From DASZVN01 sp035547055 (GTDB lineage Bacteria; Pseudomonadota; Alphaproteobacteria; Rhizobiales; Methylopilaceae): DNA of 64,000 nt. Position 1 is the stretch's first letter; every line of letters begins with the position of its first letter. Below the pieces are notes generated by a model. It was given only the letters and a program-made list of their open reading frames with translations, was not told where the DNA came from and did not search any database. The stretch covers positions 27,533 through 91,532 of the forward strand of contig DASZVN010000057.1 of NCBI GenBank assembly GCA_035547055.1, in the 5' to 3' direction. The position numbers and the translations under genes are program-made. Of this stretch, positions 1-9,527 are shown one piece after another.

Positions 1-2
1 CC

Positions 3-131
3 GCCGCGCTGAACCTCGCCGACGCGCTCGATCCCGTCCGCTATATCGGCCTCGCTCCCGAGTCCGCCGACCGCACGGTCGCGATGATCCGGGCCGCCCG
101 CGAGACCGATGGCGAGGCATTGACGAGCTGA
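3..131 (+). CDS. C-terminal end of a gene, possibly a fumarase/aspartase-superfamily lyase
   Basis: The window opens inside a plus-strand reading frame that codes for 42 residues before a TGA. The readable tail includes LDPVRYIGLAPE followed by a short helix. That pattern resembles the C-termini of adenylosuccinate lyase and 3-carboxy-muconate cycloisomerase (PcaB) type enzymes, where LDP-x-x-Y-x-G is common. Catalytic residues lie outside the window, so the call is tentative. A palindromic repeat begins five bases after the stop and separates it from the convergent ClC gene. Confidence 0.4.
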   Translation, partial: AALNLADALDPVRYIGLAPESADRTVAMIRAARETDGEALTS

Positions 132-135
132 GTCC

Positions 136-226
136 GTCATGGCCGGGCCTGTCCCGGCCATCCACGACTTTCTCTAACGGCGGCGCTGCAAACTCGTGGA
201 ATGCCTGGGCCAAGCCCGGGCATGAT
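136..226. repeat. Interspersed palindromic repeat, GTCATGGCCGGGC type
   Basis: Two outward-facing inverted half-elements: the left half begins GTCATGGCCGGGCC and the right half ends GCCCGGGCATGAT, each able to fold on itself. Related copies or halves are at 5234-5325 and 24678-24712. It lies between two convergent genes, a usual place for REP-like elements in alphaproteobacterial genomes. Confidence 0.7.
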
Positions 227-246
227 GGGGAGCCGTGTTTTCCGTT

Positions 247-2109
247 CTATTCCGCCGCCGCGTGACGGGGTGAGCGCGGCGGGCCGAGCCGGCGCGGCCG
301 GGACTTCGGGCTGCGCCCGAAATAGGCCGAGCGCTCGCGCTCCTGCGAGCCGGTATGGGCGCGGATGCGCAGGAGGTCCTTGCGCGCGACCAGGCCGGCG
401 AGCCGGCTGGTGCCGCGCTCGACGATCGGCACGCGGCCGACGTCCGCGTCGACCATGAGGTCGGCGATGTGGGCGAGGATGTCGTCGGGGTGGGCGACCA
501 CGAGCGACGCGTCGGACACCGCGTCCTGCAAGGTCTGGCCGTTGTGGCTGCCCTCGACCATCCAGCGGAGAATGTGGCTGCGGGCGGCCATGCCGACGAC
601 GCGGCCGGCACGGTCGACCACGGGATAGGACTTGTAGCGCGGCTCCGAGCCGGTGAAGAACGCCACCGCTTCGTCGATCGGCATCCGGGCCGGCAAAGTC
701 TGCATCTCGGCGAGCGGCACCATGACGTCGCGCGCGCGCATGATCTCGAAGGGATCGACGCTGTATTCGCGCGTCAGGTGGAGGCCGCGGCGGGCGATCT
801 TCTCGGTCAGGATCGAGCGCTTGAGGAGGAGCACGGTCACGGCGAAGGCCGCGCTCGTCGTCGCCAGGAGCGCCGGCAGGATCGCGATGTTGCCCGTGAG
901 CTCGACCGCGAACAGCGCTGCGGTCAGCGGCGCCCGCATGGTGCCGCCGATCATGCCGGCCATGCCGAGCAGCGCCCAGAAGCCGACCTCGCCCGGCAGC
1001 CACAGCCCTTCCAGGCTGCCCAGGGCGCCGCCGAGGATGAGAAGCGGCGCCAGCACGCCGCCCGAGGTGCCCGACGCCAGCGCCACCAGCCAGATCGCGG
1101 CCTTGACCAGGAGCAGCGTCACCGCCGCCTGGCCGGCGATATGGCCCGACAGCAGCGCCGCGATCTGGTCGTAGCCGACCCCGAGGGCGCCGGGGTCGAA
1201 CAGGCCGCCGACGCCGACCGCGAGGCCGCCGATCGCGGGCCACCACATCCAGTGCAGCCTGATGTGGCTGAAGAGGTCCTCGCAGCCGTAGAGCAGCGTC
1301 GTCAGGAGGCCCGACTGCAGCCCGGCGACGATGCCGACGCCGACATAGAGCGGCCAGCTCCACCACGGCAGGTGCGGCACGAACGCGAAGGCGAACAGCG
1401 GGCCCGAGCCGATCAGGAGCGGGCGCATCGCCGCGGCCACCACCGCGGCGGCGGCGACCGGGATAAAGCTCCGCGGCTTCCACTCGAACAGCAGGAGCTC
1501 GACGGCGAGCATCACCGCCGCGATCGGCGTGCCGAAGATCGCGGTCATGCCGGCCGCGGCGCCGGCGACGAGGAGCGTCTTGCGCTCGGCCGCGCTCATC
1601 CGGAAGAACTGGGCGAACAGCGAGCCGATCGCGCCGCCGGTCATGATGATCGGGCCCTCGGCGCCGAACGGGCCGCCGGTGCCGATCGAGATCGCCGACG
1701 ACAGCGGCTTCAGCGCCGCGACCTTGGGCTCCATCCGGCTGCCGCCGATCAGGATCGCCTCGATCGCCTCGGGAATGCCGTGGCCGCGGATCTTCTCCGA
1801 GCCGAATCGCGCCATCAGGCCGATGGCGAGGCCGCCGACGGCCGGGGCCAGCACCATCCACCAGTTCGGATGTGCGGACGACAGAAACACCGACGCGGTC
1901 GAGAAGCGGCCGAACCACGTCAGGTTCGTCACCAGCGCGATCAGCTTCACCAGCACCCAGGCCGACGCGGTGCCGCCGGCGCCGACCACGATGGCCATGG
2001 CGATCAGGACGAGGATGCGGGGGTTCGCGGTGAAATCGCCCAGCTTGGCGGAGCTGCTCTGGTGCGGCCGGGCGGCCGGCGGTGCTGCCCTACTCGACGT
2101 TTGCGACAT
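247..2109 (-). CDS. ClC-family chloride channel/transporter with CBS domains
   Basis: About 620 residues. The first ~430 are hydrophobic and carry the ClC selectivity motifs: GHGIPE near residue 110, GPFGAEGP near 148 (the Glu equivalent to the gating glutamate of ClC exchangers is retained) and GTSGGVLAP further on. The C-terminal ~170 residues are soluble and fit a CBS pair (phrases such as VMVPLAEMQTL and RVPIVERG). It should move chloride or a related anion across the inner membrane. The start is uncertain: ATG at 2109 is chosen, but an in-frame GTG at 2139 adds ten residues, and neither has a clear Shine-Dalgarno. It is divergent from the MarR gene, so the two may share regulation. Confidence 0.88.
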   Translation of the reverse strand: MSQTSSRAAPPAARPHQSSSAKLGDFTANPRILVLIAMAIVVGAGGTASAWVLVKLIALVTNLTWFGRFSTASVFLSSAHPNWWMVLAPAVGGLAIGLMARFGSEKIRGHGIPEAIEAILIGGSRMEPKVAALKPLSSAISIGTGGPFGAEGPIIMTGGAIGSLFAQFFRMSAAERKTLLVAGAAAGMTAIFGTPIAAVMLAVELLLFEWKPRSFIPVAAAAVVAAAMRPLLIGSGPLFAFAFVPHLPWWSWPLYVGVGIVAGLQSGLLTTLLYGCEDLFSHIRLHWMWWPAIGGLAVGVGGLFDPGALGVGYDQIAALLSGHIAGQAAVTLLLVKAAIWLVALASGTSGGVLAPLLILGGALGSLEGLWLPGEVGFWALLGMAGMIGGTMRAPLTAALFAVELTGNIAILPALLATTSAAFAVTVLLLKRSILTEKIARRGLHLTREYSVDPFEIMRARDVMVPLAEMQTLPARMPIDEAVAFFTGSEPRYKSYPVVDRAGRVVGMAARSHILRWMVEGSHNGQTLQDAVSDASLVVAHPDDILAHIADLMVDADVGRVPIVERGTSRLAGLVARKDLLRIRAHTGSQERERSAYFGRSPKSRPRRLGPPRSPRHAAAE

Positions 2110-2192
2110 AGTGGGGAACAATCTCTGAATGCGACGCACGCTCGTGCGCCGGGCCGCTGCGCCGGAGGGACGGGTGTCCTGTCGGAACGTAA

Positions 2193-2223
2193 GCGACGCC
2201 CGGCGGGTGATGCCGGGCGTCGC
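2193..2223. other. Perfect 12-bp hairpin in the clC-marR divergent region
   Basis: Arms GCGACGCCCGGC and GCCGGGCGTCGC with a 7-base loop. It has the shape of an intrinsic terminator stem but lacks a T-tract on either side, and no annotated gene is read into it from either direction. It could be a leftover terminator, a leader hairpin of marR, or part of an unannotated small RNA. Confidence 0.55.
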
Positions 2224-2229
2224 GTGAGC

Positions 2230-2256
2230 GATTTATGTCGCGGAGCGATATAAATC
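2230..2256. promoter_or_regulatory. Candidate operator upstream of marR (12-bp arms, one mismatch)
   Basis: Inverted repeat GATTTATGTCGC - GGA - GCGATATAAATC; eleven of twelve arm positions are complementary. It lies 33 bp upstream of the proposed MarR start, within the divergent clC-marR region. Size and symmetry suit a dimeric winged-helix repressor, so autoregulation is the simple inference. Confidence 0.55.
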
Positions 2257-2269
2257 AAGCGAAGCTATT

Positions 2270-2284
2270 GCATTGCAGCAATGC
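2270..2284. promoter_or_regulatory. Second palindrome immediately before the marR start
   Basis: Perfect 7-bp arms GCATTGC and GCAATGC around one base. The TTGC-N-GCAA core resembles sites bound by MarR-family proteins. It ends four bases before the ATG at 2289, so an occupying protein would block transcription or ribosome access. Confidence 0.45.
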
Positions 2285-2288
2285 GAAA

Positions 2289-2759
2289 ATGACGCGCGCG
2301 ACTCAATTATTAACCAAGGCGGACTACCGTAGGCTCGCGGCCTTTCGTGCCGCGCTGCGGCAATTCCTGGCGTTCAGCGAGGGGGCTGCCCGGGCCGTCG
2401 GCCTTGCGCCGCAGCAACACCAGGCGCTGCTCGCGATCAAGGGTCATCCTAACGGCGGGCGGGTCTCGATCGGCGACCTCGCGGTGAGCCTCGGCATCCG
2501 GCCCAACACCGCGGTGGAACTGGCCGACCGGCTGGTCGCCGCCGGCCTGGTGCGGCGCAGCGGGTCGCCGGACGACGGCCGGCGCGTGCTCCTGGCGCTG
2601 ACGGCGAAGGCCGAGCGGCTGCTCGCCGACCTGTCGGGCGCGCATCTCGAGGAGCTGCGCCGCATGGCGCCGATGCTGGCCGACCTCCTCGCTGGCCTGC
2701 GCGGATCGCCGGAACCGGCGCCGCCTGCCGCAGCCGGGGACGGCGACGACGCCGGCTGA
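2289..2759 (+). CDS. MarR-family transcriptional regulator
   Basis: 156 residues. The central segment has the winged-helix pattern of the family: SIGDLAVSLGIRPNTAVELADRL as recognition region, then LVRRSGSPDDGRR as the wing with the conserved D-x-R, and LTAKAERLL after it. Flanking helices would form the dimer. The ATG at 2289 is preferred because the upstream in-frame start at 2235 would lie inside the palindrome at 2230-2256. The last ~20 residues are Pro/Ala/Gly/Asp-rich and probably disordered. The ligand is unknown. It is divergent from the ClC gene and ends 10 bp from the convergent metallo-hydrolase. Confidence 0.88.
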   Translation: MTRATQLLTKADYRRLAAFRAALRQFLAFSEGAARAVGLAPQQHQALLAIKGHPNGGRVSIGDLAVSLGIRPNTAVELADRLVAAGLVRRSGSPDDGRRVLLALTAKAERLLADLSGAHLEELRRMAPMLADLLAGLRGSPEPAPPAAAGDGDDAG

Positions 2760-2769
2760 GGCGGTTCCC

Positions 2770-3669
2770 TCAGGTCAGCCGGTACGCGGCCGCCGCACCT
2801 TCGCCGGCGGCGGCGACGATGCCGCGCGCTTCGAGGTCGCGGAGGTGGGCGAGGACCGACATGCCCGCCGCCGGCACCAGCCGCGGGTCGAGGCCGCGAT
2901 AGAGCGCGGCGACGATCGCCGGGATGGCGCGGTCGCCGGCTTTCAGGCGGGCGACGATCTGGGCTTCGCGAAAGCGGCGGTGCTTGAGCAGGCCGGCGAC
3001 GTAGGCCCGGGCTTCCGACTTGGCCGGGCCGTGTGCCGGATAATACAGGTCTTCGGGACGGTTGATCAGCTTGTCTAACGAGCCGCGATAGCTCGCCATG
3101 TCGCCATCGGGCGGCGCCACCACCGTGGTGGACCATGCCATCACATGGTCGCCGGAGAACAGCGCCGCCTCCTCGGCGAGGGCGAAGGCGAGGTGGTTCG
3201 AGGTATGGCCCGGCGTCGCCACCGCGGTCAGCGTCCAGCCCGGCCCGGCGACGGCCTCGCCGTCGGCAAGGATGCGCGCCGGCCGATAGCTGCTGTCGCC
3301 GCCGGCATCGAGGCGGACGCCGCCCTCGCCATGGACCATGGGCGCGCAGCCGACGACCGGGGCGCCGGTCTCGGCCGCCAGCGCCGCGACCGCCCCGGTA
3401 TGGTCGCGGTGGGTGTGGGTGACGACGATCGCCTCGACGATCTCGCCCCGGAGCGCGGCGAGCAGGGCGGCGACATGGGCCGGATCGTCCGGGCCGGGGT
3501 CGATCACCGCGACGCGGCCGTGGCCGACGAGGTGGGTCTGGGTGCCGGTGAAGGTGAATGCGCTCGGATTCGGCGCCAGCACCCGCCGCACCAGCGGCGA
3601 GAGCCGGACCGGCTCGCCCGGCGCGCCTTCGGCCGAGCGGTCGAAGACGAGATCGTCGGCGGCCGTCAT
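2770..3669 (-). CDS. MBL-fold metallo-hydrolase, LACTB2-like
   Basis: 299 residues. The metal motif THTHRDH at ~84-90 gives H-x-H-x-D-H, and further ligands are in TPGHTSNH and SGDH, so a dinuclear zinc hydrolase is expected. The C-terminal ~70 residues (from about LKHRRFREAQIVARL) resemble the winged-helix tail of LACTB2-like proteins, which distinguishes them from glyoxalase II. Substrate unknown; relatives act on RNA or thioesters. Single gene, convergent with marR and divergent from glmM. Confidence 0.85.
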   Translation of the reverse strand: MTAADDLVFDRSAEGAPGEPVRLSPLVRRVLAPNPSAFTFTGTQTHLVGHGRVAVIDPGPDDPAHVAALLAALRGEIVEAIVVTHTHRDHTGAVAALAAETGAPVVGCAPMVHGEGGVRLDAGGDSSYRPARILADGEAVAGPGWTLTAVATPGHTSNHLAFALAEEAALFSGDHVMAWSTTVVAPPDGDMASYRGSLDKLINRPEDLYYPAHGPAKSEARAYVAGLLKHRRFREAQIVARLKAGDRAIPAIVAALYRGLDPRLVPAAGMSVLAHLRDLEARGIVAAAGEGAAAAYRLT

Positions 3670-3869
3670 GCCGCCGTCATATCACGAGGAAATCGGCGTG
3701 CGTCAGGGCTGGATGGCTCGCGAGCGTGGCGAAATGAATCGCCGCCGCGCGCAACCGATGCTGGTGTCTGCGGCGGCCCGGCAACACGCGCTCACGAATT
3801 TTGAACCGCTTTCGTGCGATCCTGCGCTATGGGGACGGTGGCGTATGACGGGTCGAGGCCGGAGCAGCG

Positions 3870-5216
<1,347 letters not shown>

Positions 5217-5233
5217 CATCCGAAATCGCCACC

Positions 5234-5325
5234 GTCGTGCCCGGCCTCGGGCCGGGGCTTCCACGCGTTTGGAGCGCGACGACAGAAGGAAGTCGCGGGT
5301 CGCCTGGGCACGCCCGGCCATGACG
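5234..5325. repeat. Interspersed palindromic repeat, second copy of the GTCATGGCCGGGC type
   Basis: Left half starts GTCGTGCCCGGCC and right half ends CGCCCGGCCATGACG, matching the architecture of the 136-226 element. It follows glmM by 17 bp and precedes the omp terminator. Confidence 0.65.
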
Positions 5326-5335
5326 CCGAATCCAC

Positions 5336-5377
5336 GAAAACGTAAGCGGCCCGGCGGAGGCCGCCGGGCCGCTTACG
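5336..5377 (-). terminator. Intrinsic terminator of the outer-membrane protein gene
   Basis: Perfect 17-bp stem (5341-5357 with 5361-5377) and a 3-base loop. Read on the minus strand it is followed by TTTTCG, so it terminates the omp gene whose stop is at 5403. It may also stop readthrough from glmM. Confidence 0.85.
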
Positions 5378-5402
5378 CTGTACCCAAAATCCGCGGGACG
5401 GG

Positions 5403-6215
5403 TCAGTTCAGCAGATAGCGCAGGCCGATGCGCACGTCGCTCGAGGCGAGGTCCTTGAACTTCATCGGGTTGTAGACGGTGTTGGTGCCGTCGAAGGCGA
5501 TCAGGTCGCCGGAATGCGCGTTGCCGAGGCTGAGGTAGCGGTACGACAGCTCCACCGTCAGGTTCGGCGTGATGTCGAAGGCGAGGCCGCCGTAGAGCGC
5601 CCAGGCGAAGTTCCACTGGGACTCGGTCGCGCCGCGGGCATTGCTCGCGACCGGCGGGCCGCCGGCGCCGGGCAGGTTCAGCCCGGCATCGGTGAAGTTG
5701 GAGATCGTGTTGCGCGCCGCGCCGACGCCGGCGCCGACGAACGGCGTCACGCACCACCAGGTGCCGAGATCGACATAGGCGTTGGCGAGGAAGAGCCATT
5801 CGGACTTGGTCGCCGAGTACTGGTCGACGCCGCTGCCGCCGCCGGCAACCGGGAAGAGGTCCATGCCGTGGAAATTGGCGCCGCCGCGATACTCGGCGGT
5901 GACGTCGGTGCGGAGCCACCGGTTCCACTTGTAGCCGATGCCGATGTCGGCGATCGGCGCGGCGTCGAAGCCCTTCTGGGCGTGGACGACGGCCCCGGGA
6001 CCGCCCGGCACGGTGCTGTAGAGGGCGTTGTCGAGCGTCCGCACCGTCTGATTGCTGAAGCCGACGTCGCCACGGAGGTAGAAGCCGCTGACCGTGACGA
6101 CCGGCGCGGCCGGCGCGGGGATGATCGGCTGGATCAGGTCGGCTGCGTTCGCCGTGATCGGCGACAGCAGCGCTCCTCCGAGCCCGGCCAACAGAAGCTT
6201 GCTTGCGACCCGCAT
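5403..6215 (-). CDS. Outer-membrane beta-barrel protein (Omp25/31-like)
   Basis: 270 residues. Signal peptide with a hydrophobic core and cleavage near ITANA-ADL, a Pro-rich linker (IPAPAAPVVT), then alternating strands beginning GFYLRGDVGFSNQ and ending RIGLRYLLN. Repeated aromatic girdle patterns and polar loops fit an eight-stranded porin-like barrel common in rhizobia. ATG at 6215 is preferred to GTG at 6224 because the GGAGGG lies at proper distance from the ATG. Two features support tight control: a strong terminator downstream and a TTAA-N7-TTAA box 65-80 bp upstream. Confidence 0.85.
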   Translation of the reverse strand: MRVASKLLLAGLGGALLSPITANAADLIQPIIPAPAAPVVTVSGFYLRGDVGFSNQTVRTLDNALYSTVPGGPGAVVHAQKGFDAAPIADIGIGYKWNRWLRTDVTAEYRGGANFHGMDLFPVAGGGSGVDQYSATKSEWLFLANAYVDLGTWWCVTPFVGAGVGAARNTISNFTDAGLNLPGAGGPPVASNARGATESQWNFAWALYGGLAFDITPNLTVELSYRYLSLGNAHSGDLIAFDGTNTVYNPMKFKDLASSDVRIGLRYLLN

Positions 6216-6279
6216 AACCCCCACCCTCCGGAATTGCTTGGCGCCCGGCGCCTTGCGTCGGAATGATGTTCGGGAGTCG

Positions 6280-6294
6280 TTAAAGGCGGGTTAA
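6280..6294. promoter_or_regulatory. CtrA-type binding box (TTAA-N7-TTAA)
   Basis: TTAA at 6280-6283 and 6291-6294 with exactly seven bases between, plus a further TTAA at 6297-6300. This is the full-site consensus for the alphaproteobacterial cell-cycle regulator CtrA. It lies between the divergent omp (start 6215) and yebC (start 6439) genes. In a segment this GC-rich such AT-only half-sites are unlikely by chance. Confidence 0.6.
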
Positions 6295-6438
6295 GGTTAA
6301 CGGCCGCATCGGGGCCGTATTGCGCCGGCTTCCCCGCCATGCCGCGCTCGTCTATATGCCGTGCTATCCTGATTTTCAGGCTGCTTTGCGCCTGCGGCAT
6401 CGGCCGCGGCGGTGGCCGCACGAGCCCGGGAACCCGCC

Positions 6439-7188
6439 ATGTCCGGACATTCGCAGTTCAAGAACATCATGCACCGCAAGGGGCGGCAGGATGCGCAGAA
6501 GTCGAAGCTGTTCTCCAAGCTTGCCCGCGAGATCACGGTCTCGGCCAAGCTCGGCGCGCCCGACCCGGCGATGAACGCCAGGCTGCGCCTCGCCGTGCTC
6601 GCGGCGCGGGCGGAGAACATGCCCAAGGACAATATCGACCGCGCCATCAAGAAGGCGCTCGGCGGCGAGGGCGAGAGCTACGAGGAGGTGCGCTACGAGG
6701 GCTACGGCCCCGGCGGCGCCGCGGTCATCGTCGAGGCGCTGACTGACAACCGCAACCGCACGGCCTCGGCGGTCCGTTCCTATTTCACCCGCGCGGGCGG
6801 AGCGCTCGGCGAAACCGGCTCGGTCTCCTTCATGTTCAACCGGGTCGGCGAGGTCGTCTATCCCGCCGCGGCGGGCTCGGCGGACAAGGTGCTGGAGGCG
6901 GCGATCGAGGCCGGCGCCGACGACGTGCAGTCCGACGCCGAGCGCCACGTCGTCACCTGCGCCTACGAGGACCTCGGCGAGGTTTCCAAGACGCTGGAGG
7001 CGGCCCTGGGCGAGCCCGCGAGCGTCAAGGCGGTGTGGCGGCCGACCACGACCGCGCCGCTCGACGAGGAGCGCGCCCAGTCGATGCTGAAGCTGATGGA
7101 TTCGCTCGACGACGACGACGACGTGCAGAACGTCTATGCCAATTTCGAGGTCTCCGACGAGGTCATGGCGCGGCTGACGGCGGCGTGA
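6439..7188 (+). CDS. yebC: YebC/PmpR-family translation or transcription factor
   Basis: 249 residues, the standard size. The signature N-terminus MSGHSQFKNIMHRKGRQD is followed by FSKLAREI, then NARLRLAVLAARAENMPKDN and EGYGPGGAAVIVEALTDN, all family hallmarks. Members have been described as DNA-binding regulators and, more recently, as helpers at stalled ribosomes. The start is fixed by the MSGHSQ signature. In many alphaproteobacteria yebC directly precedes ruvC, as here, with only a repeat element in between. Confidence 0.95.
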   Translation: MSGHSQFKNIMHRKGRQDAQKSKLFSKLAREITVSAKLGAPDPAMNARLRLAVLAARAENMPKDNIDRAIKKALGGEGESYEEVRYEGYGPGGAAVIVEALTDNRNRTASAVRSYFTRAGGALGETGSVSFMFNRVGEVVYPAAAGSADKVLEAAIEAGADDVQSDAERHVVTCAYEDLGEVSKTLEAALGEPASVKAVWRPTTTAPLDEERAQSMLKLMDSLDDDDDVQNVYANFEVSDEVMARLTAA

Positions 7189-7193
7189 CTTCC

Positions 7194-7300
7194 GTCGTCC
7201 CGGACGCGCGAAGCGCGGTCCGGGGATCCGGTTGCAGGTTCGTTGCAGGCGCGATGCCGGCCCCGGATCCGGCTCTCGCCTCCGGCGCGGCCGGGATGAC
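7194..7300. repeat. Interspersed palindromic repeat, GTCGTCCCGGACGCG type
   Basis: Begins GTCGTCCCGGACGCGCGAAG and closes CGGCCGGGATGAC. Inside are the inverted halves CGCGCGAAGCGCGG and CCGGGGATCCGG. A related element is at 30042-30132. It fills the yebC-ruvC gap and could fold in the mRNA. Confidence 0.6.
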
Positions 7301-7362
7301 AGCCTGCATCTGCCGGTGCCTGACCCTTCGCGCCGCGCCCGCTTCCGGCTAAACCGGACGGC

Positions 7363-7872
7363 ATGGACGCAGGGGCGATTCGCATCCTCGGCATCGACCC
7401 GGGCCTTCGCCGCACCGGCTGGGGCGTGATCGCCTGTGCCGGCAACCGGCTCACCTTTCTCGCCTGCGGCACCGTGGTCCCGGACGAGGGGCTGGCGCTG
7501 GCGGCACGGCTTGCCGCGCTCCACGACGGCCTCGCCGCCGTCGTCGCCGCCCACGCGCCCGACGAGGCGGCGGTCGAGGAGACTTTCGTCAACGGCAACC
7601 CGGCCTCGACGCTCAAGCTCGGGCAGGCCCGCGGCATCGCCCTCCTGGTCCCCGCCCAGGCCGGCATCGCGGTGGCGGAATATGCGCCGAACCTCGTGAA
7701 GAAGACGGTGGTCGGCGTCGGCCATGCCGACAAGCGCCAGATCGGCGCGATGGTCCGGGTGCTGCTGCCGCGGGCGGAGGCGGCCGGTGCCGACGCCGCC
7801 GACGCGCTCGCCGTCGCTATCACCCACGCCCATCACCGGGCGCGGGCGGCGCTGCTGGAGGCGGTCGGATGA
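7363..7872 (+). CDS. ruvC: Holliday junction resolvase RuvC
   Basis: 169 residues. The acidic catalytic set of the RNase H-like fold is visible: D12 in ILGIDPG, E72 in VEETFVN, and D144/D147 in GADAADALA. It cuts four-way junctions made by RecA and moved by RuvAB. The gene overlaps ruvA by four bases (ATGA), the first link of a ruvC-ruvA-ruvB transcription unit. Confidence 0.97.
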   Translation: MDAGAIRILGIDPGLRRTGWGVIACAGNRLTFLACGTVVPDEGLALAARLAALHDGLAAVVAAHAPDEAAVEETFVNGNPASTLKLGQARGIALLVPAQAGIAVAEYAPNLVKKTVVGVGHADKRQIGAMVRVLLPRAEAAGADAADALAVAITHAHHRARAALLEAVG

Positions 7873-8480
7873 TCGGCAAGCTTCGCGGCACCGTGGACAG
7901 CGTCGGCGAGGACTGGGCGATCCTCGACGTCGGCGGGGTCGGCTATCTCGTCACCTGCGCGCCGCGGACGCTGGCCAAGCTGCGCCGGGGCGAGGCAGCG
8001 ACGCTCGCGATCGAGACTTACGTCCGCGAGGACCAGATCCGCCTGTTCGGGTTCGATGGCGACGCCGAGCGCGAGTGGTTCCGCCTGCTGCAGACGGTGC
8101 AGGGCGTCGGCGCCAAGGTGGCGCTGGCGGTGCTGGGCGTGCTCGGCGCGGCGGAACTCGCGAAGGCCATCGCCCTGCAGGACCGGCGCGCCATCGCCCA
8201 GGCCCCGGGCGTCGGGCCGAAGGTCGCCGCGCGCATCGCCGCCGAACTGAAGGACCGCGTGCCCGTCTTCGCGGCCGACCCGGCCCATGTCGGCCTCGCC
8301 GATGCGCTCGCGGCCGACGCCGCGCCGCAGCCGGCCGCCGACGCCGTCTCGGCCCTGGTCAACCTCGGCTACGCCCAGGTCCAGGCCTCCGGCGCCATCG
8401 CCGCCGCCCTGAGGAAGGCGGGCGACGACGCCTCGACCGCCGCCCTGATTCGCCTCGGCCTCAAGGAGCTGGCGTCGTGA
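7869..8480 (+). CDS. ruvA: Holliday junction DNA helicase subunit RuvA
   Basis: 203 residues. The N-terminal OB-fold starts MIGKLRGTVDSVGEDW; the helix-hairpin-helix region includes LLQTVQGVGAKVALAVL and APGVGPKVAARIAAELKD; the flexible linker is followed by the RuvB-contacting domain III (ALVNLGYAQVQASGAI). It binds the junction as a tetramer and loads RuvB. Overlaps at both ends (ATGA with ruvC, GTGA with ruvB) show translational coupling. Confidence 0.97.
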   Translation: MIGKLRGTVDSVGEDWAILDVGGVGYLVTCAPRTLAKLRRGEAATLAIETYVREDQIRLFGFDGDAEREWFRLLQTVQGVGAKVALAVLGVLGAAELAKAIALQDRRAIAQAPGVGPKVAARIAAELKDRVPVFAADPAHVGLADALAADAAPQPAADAVSALVNLGYAQVQASGAIAAALRKAGDDASTAALIRLGLKELAS

Positions 8481-9520
8481 CCGCGGCGCGTCCGCTGCTG
8501 TCCGGCGAACGGCGCGAGGAGGACGCCGCGGAAACCTCGCTCCGGCCCCAGCGGCTCGCCGAGTTCATCGGCCAGCGCCAGGCCCGCGAGAATCTCGACG
8601 TCTTCGTCCAGGCCGCCAAGGCGCGGAACGAGGCGCTCGACCACGTGCTGTTCGCCGGGCCGCCCGGCCTCGGCAAGACCACGCTGGCGCAGATCGTCGC
8701 CCGCGAGCTCGGCGTGAACTTCCGCGCGACCTCCGGCCCGGTCATCGCCAAGGCCGGCGACCTCGCGGCGCTCCTCACGAATCTGGAACCGCGGGACGTC
8801 CTCTTCATCGACGAGATCCACCGCCTCAACCCGGCGGTCGAGGAAATCCTCTACCCGGCGATGGAGGACTTTCAGCTCGACCTCATCATCGGCGAGGGGC
8901 CGGCGGCGCGCTCGGTCCGGATCGAGCTCGCGAAGTTCACCCTGGTCGGCGCCACCACCCGGGTCGGCCTGCTGACGACGCCGCTTCGCGATCGCTTCGG
9001 CATTCCGGTGCGCCTCGGCTTCTACAGCCACGACGAGCTGGAGGAGATCGTCCGCCGCGGCGCCCGGGTGCTGGGCGTCGCGCTCGCGCCGGACGGCGCC
9101 GCCGAAATCGCGAGGCGGGCGCGGGGCACCCCGCGCATCGCCGGCCGGCTGCTCCGCCGGGTCCGCGACTTCGCGGCCGTTTCCGGCGACAGCGCCATCA
9201 CCCGCGAGGCCGCCGACCGCGCGCTGAACCGCCTGGAGGTCGACGGCCGCGGTCTCGATGCGATGGACCGCCGCTATCTCACCACCATTGCGATCCACCA
9301 TGGCGGCGGTCCGGTCGGGGTCGAGACCGTGGCGGCGGCGCTGTCGGAGCCACGCGACGCGATCGAGGAAATCATCGAGCCCTTCCTGATCCAGCAGGGC
9401 TTCGTGCAGCGCACCCCGCGCGGGCGCGTCCTGACGGCCCACGCGTTCCGCCACCTCGGCCTCGCGATGCCGCAGCGGGCGGAGCCGGAGATGCCGCTGT
9501 TCGGCGAGGGCGAAGACTAG
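8477..9520 (+). CDS. ruvB: Holliday junction branch-migration ATPase RuvB
   Basis: 347 residues from a GTG that overlaps the ruvA stop (GTGA). Walker A GPPGLGKTT at ~61-69, Walker B FIDEIH near 110, sensor GATTR, arginine finger region in TTPLRDRFG, and the winged-helix C-terminus (IEPFLIQQGFVQRTPRGR). It is the hexameric motor that drives branch migration with RuvA. No ATG fits, because the conserved LRPQRLAEFIGQ begins only 22 residues after the GTG. Confidence 0.97.
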   Translation: MTAARPLLSGERREEDAAETSLRPQRLAEFIGQRQARENLDVFVQAAKARNEALDHVLFAGPPGLGKTTLAQIVARELGVNFRATSGPVIAKAGDLAALLTNLEPRDVLFIDEIHRLNPAVEEILYPAMEDFQLDLIIGEGPAARSVRIELAKFTLVGATTRVGLLTTPLRDRFGIPVRLGFYSHDELEEIVRRGARVLGVALAPDGAAEIARRARGTPRIAGRLLRRVRDFAAVSGDSAITREAADRALNRLEVDGRGLDAMDRRYLTTIAIHHGGGPVGVETVAAALSEPRDAIEEIIEPFLIQQGFVQRTPRGRVLTAHAFRHLGLAMPQRAEPEMPLFGEGED

Positions 9521-9527
9521 AGGCGTC

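Noticed and set aside
355..2253. 632-codon plus-strand open frame opposite the ClC gene
   Set aside because: Composition (His/Asp/Arg/Gly-rich, no domain) is that of an antisense shadow of a high-GC gene; the minus-strand frame has clear ClC motifs.
5217..5340. Coding potential at the ends of glmM and omp shadows (peptides like PGLGPG)
   Set aside because: These peptide patterns come from reading the palindromic repeat elements and are a known annotation artefact in such genomes.
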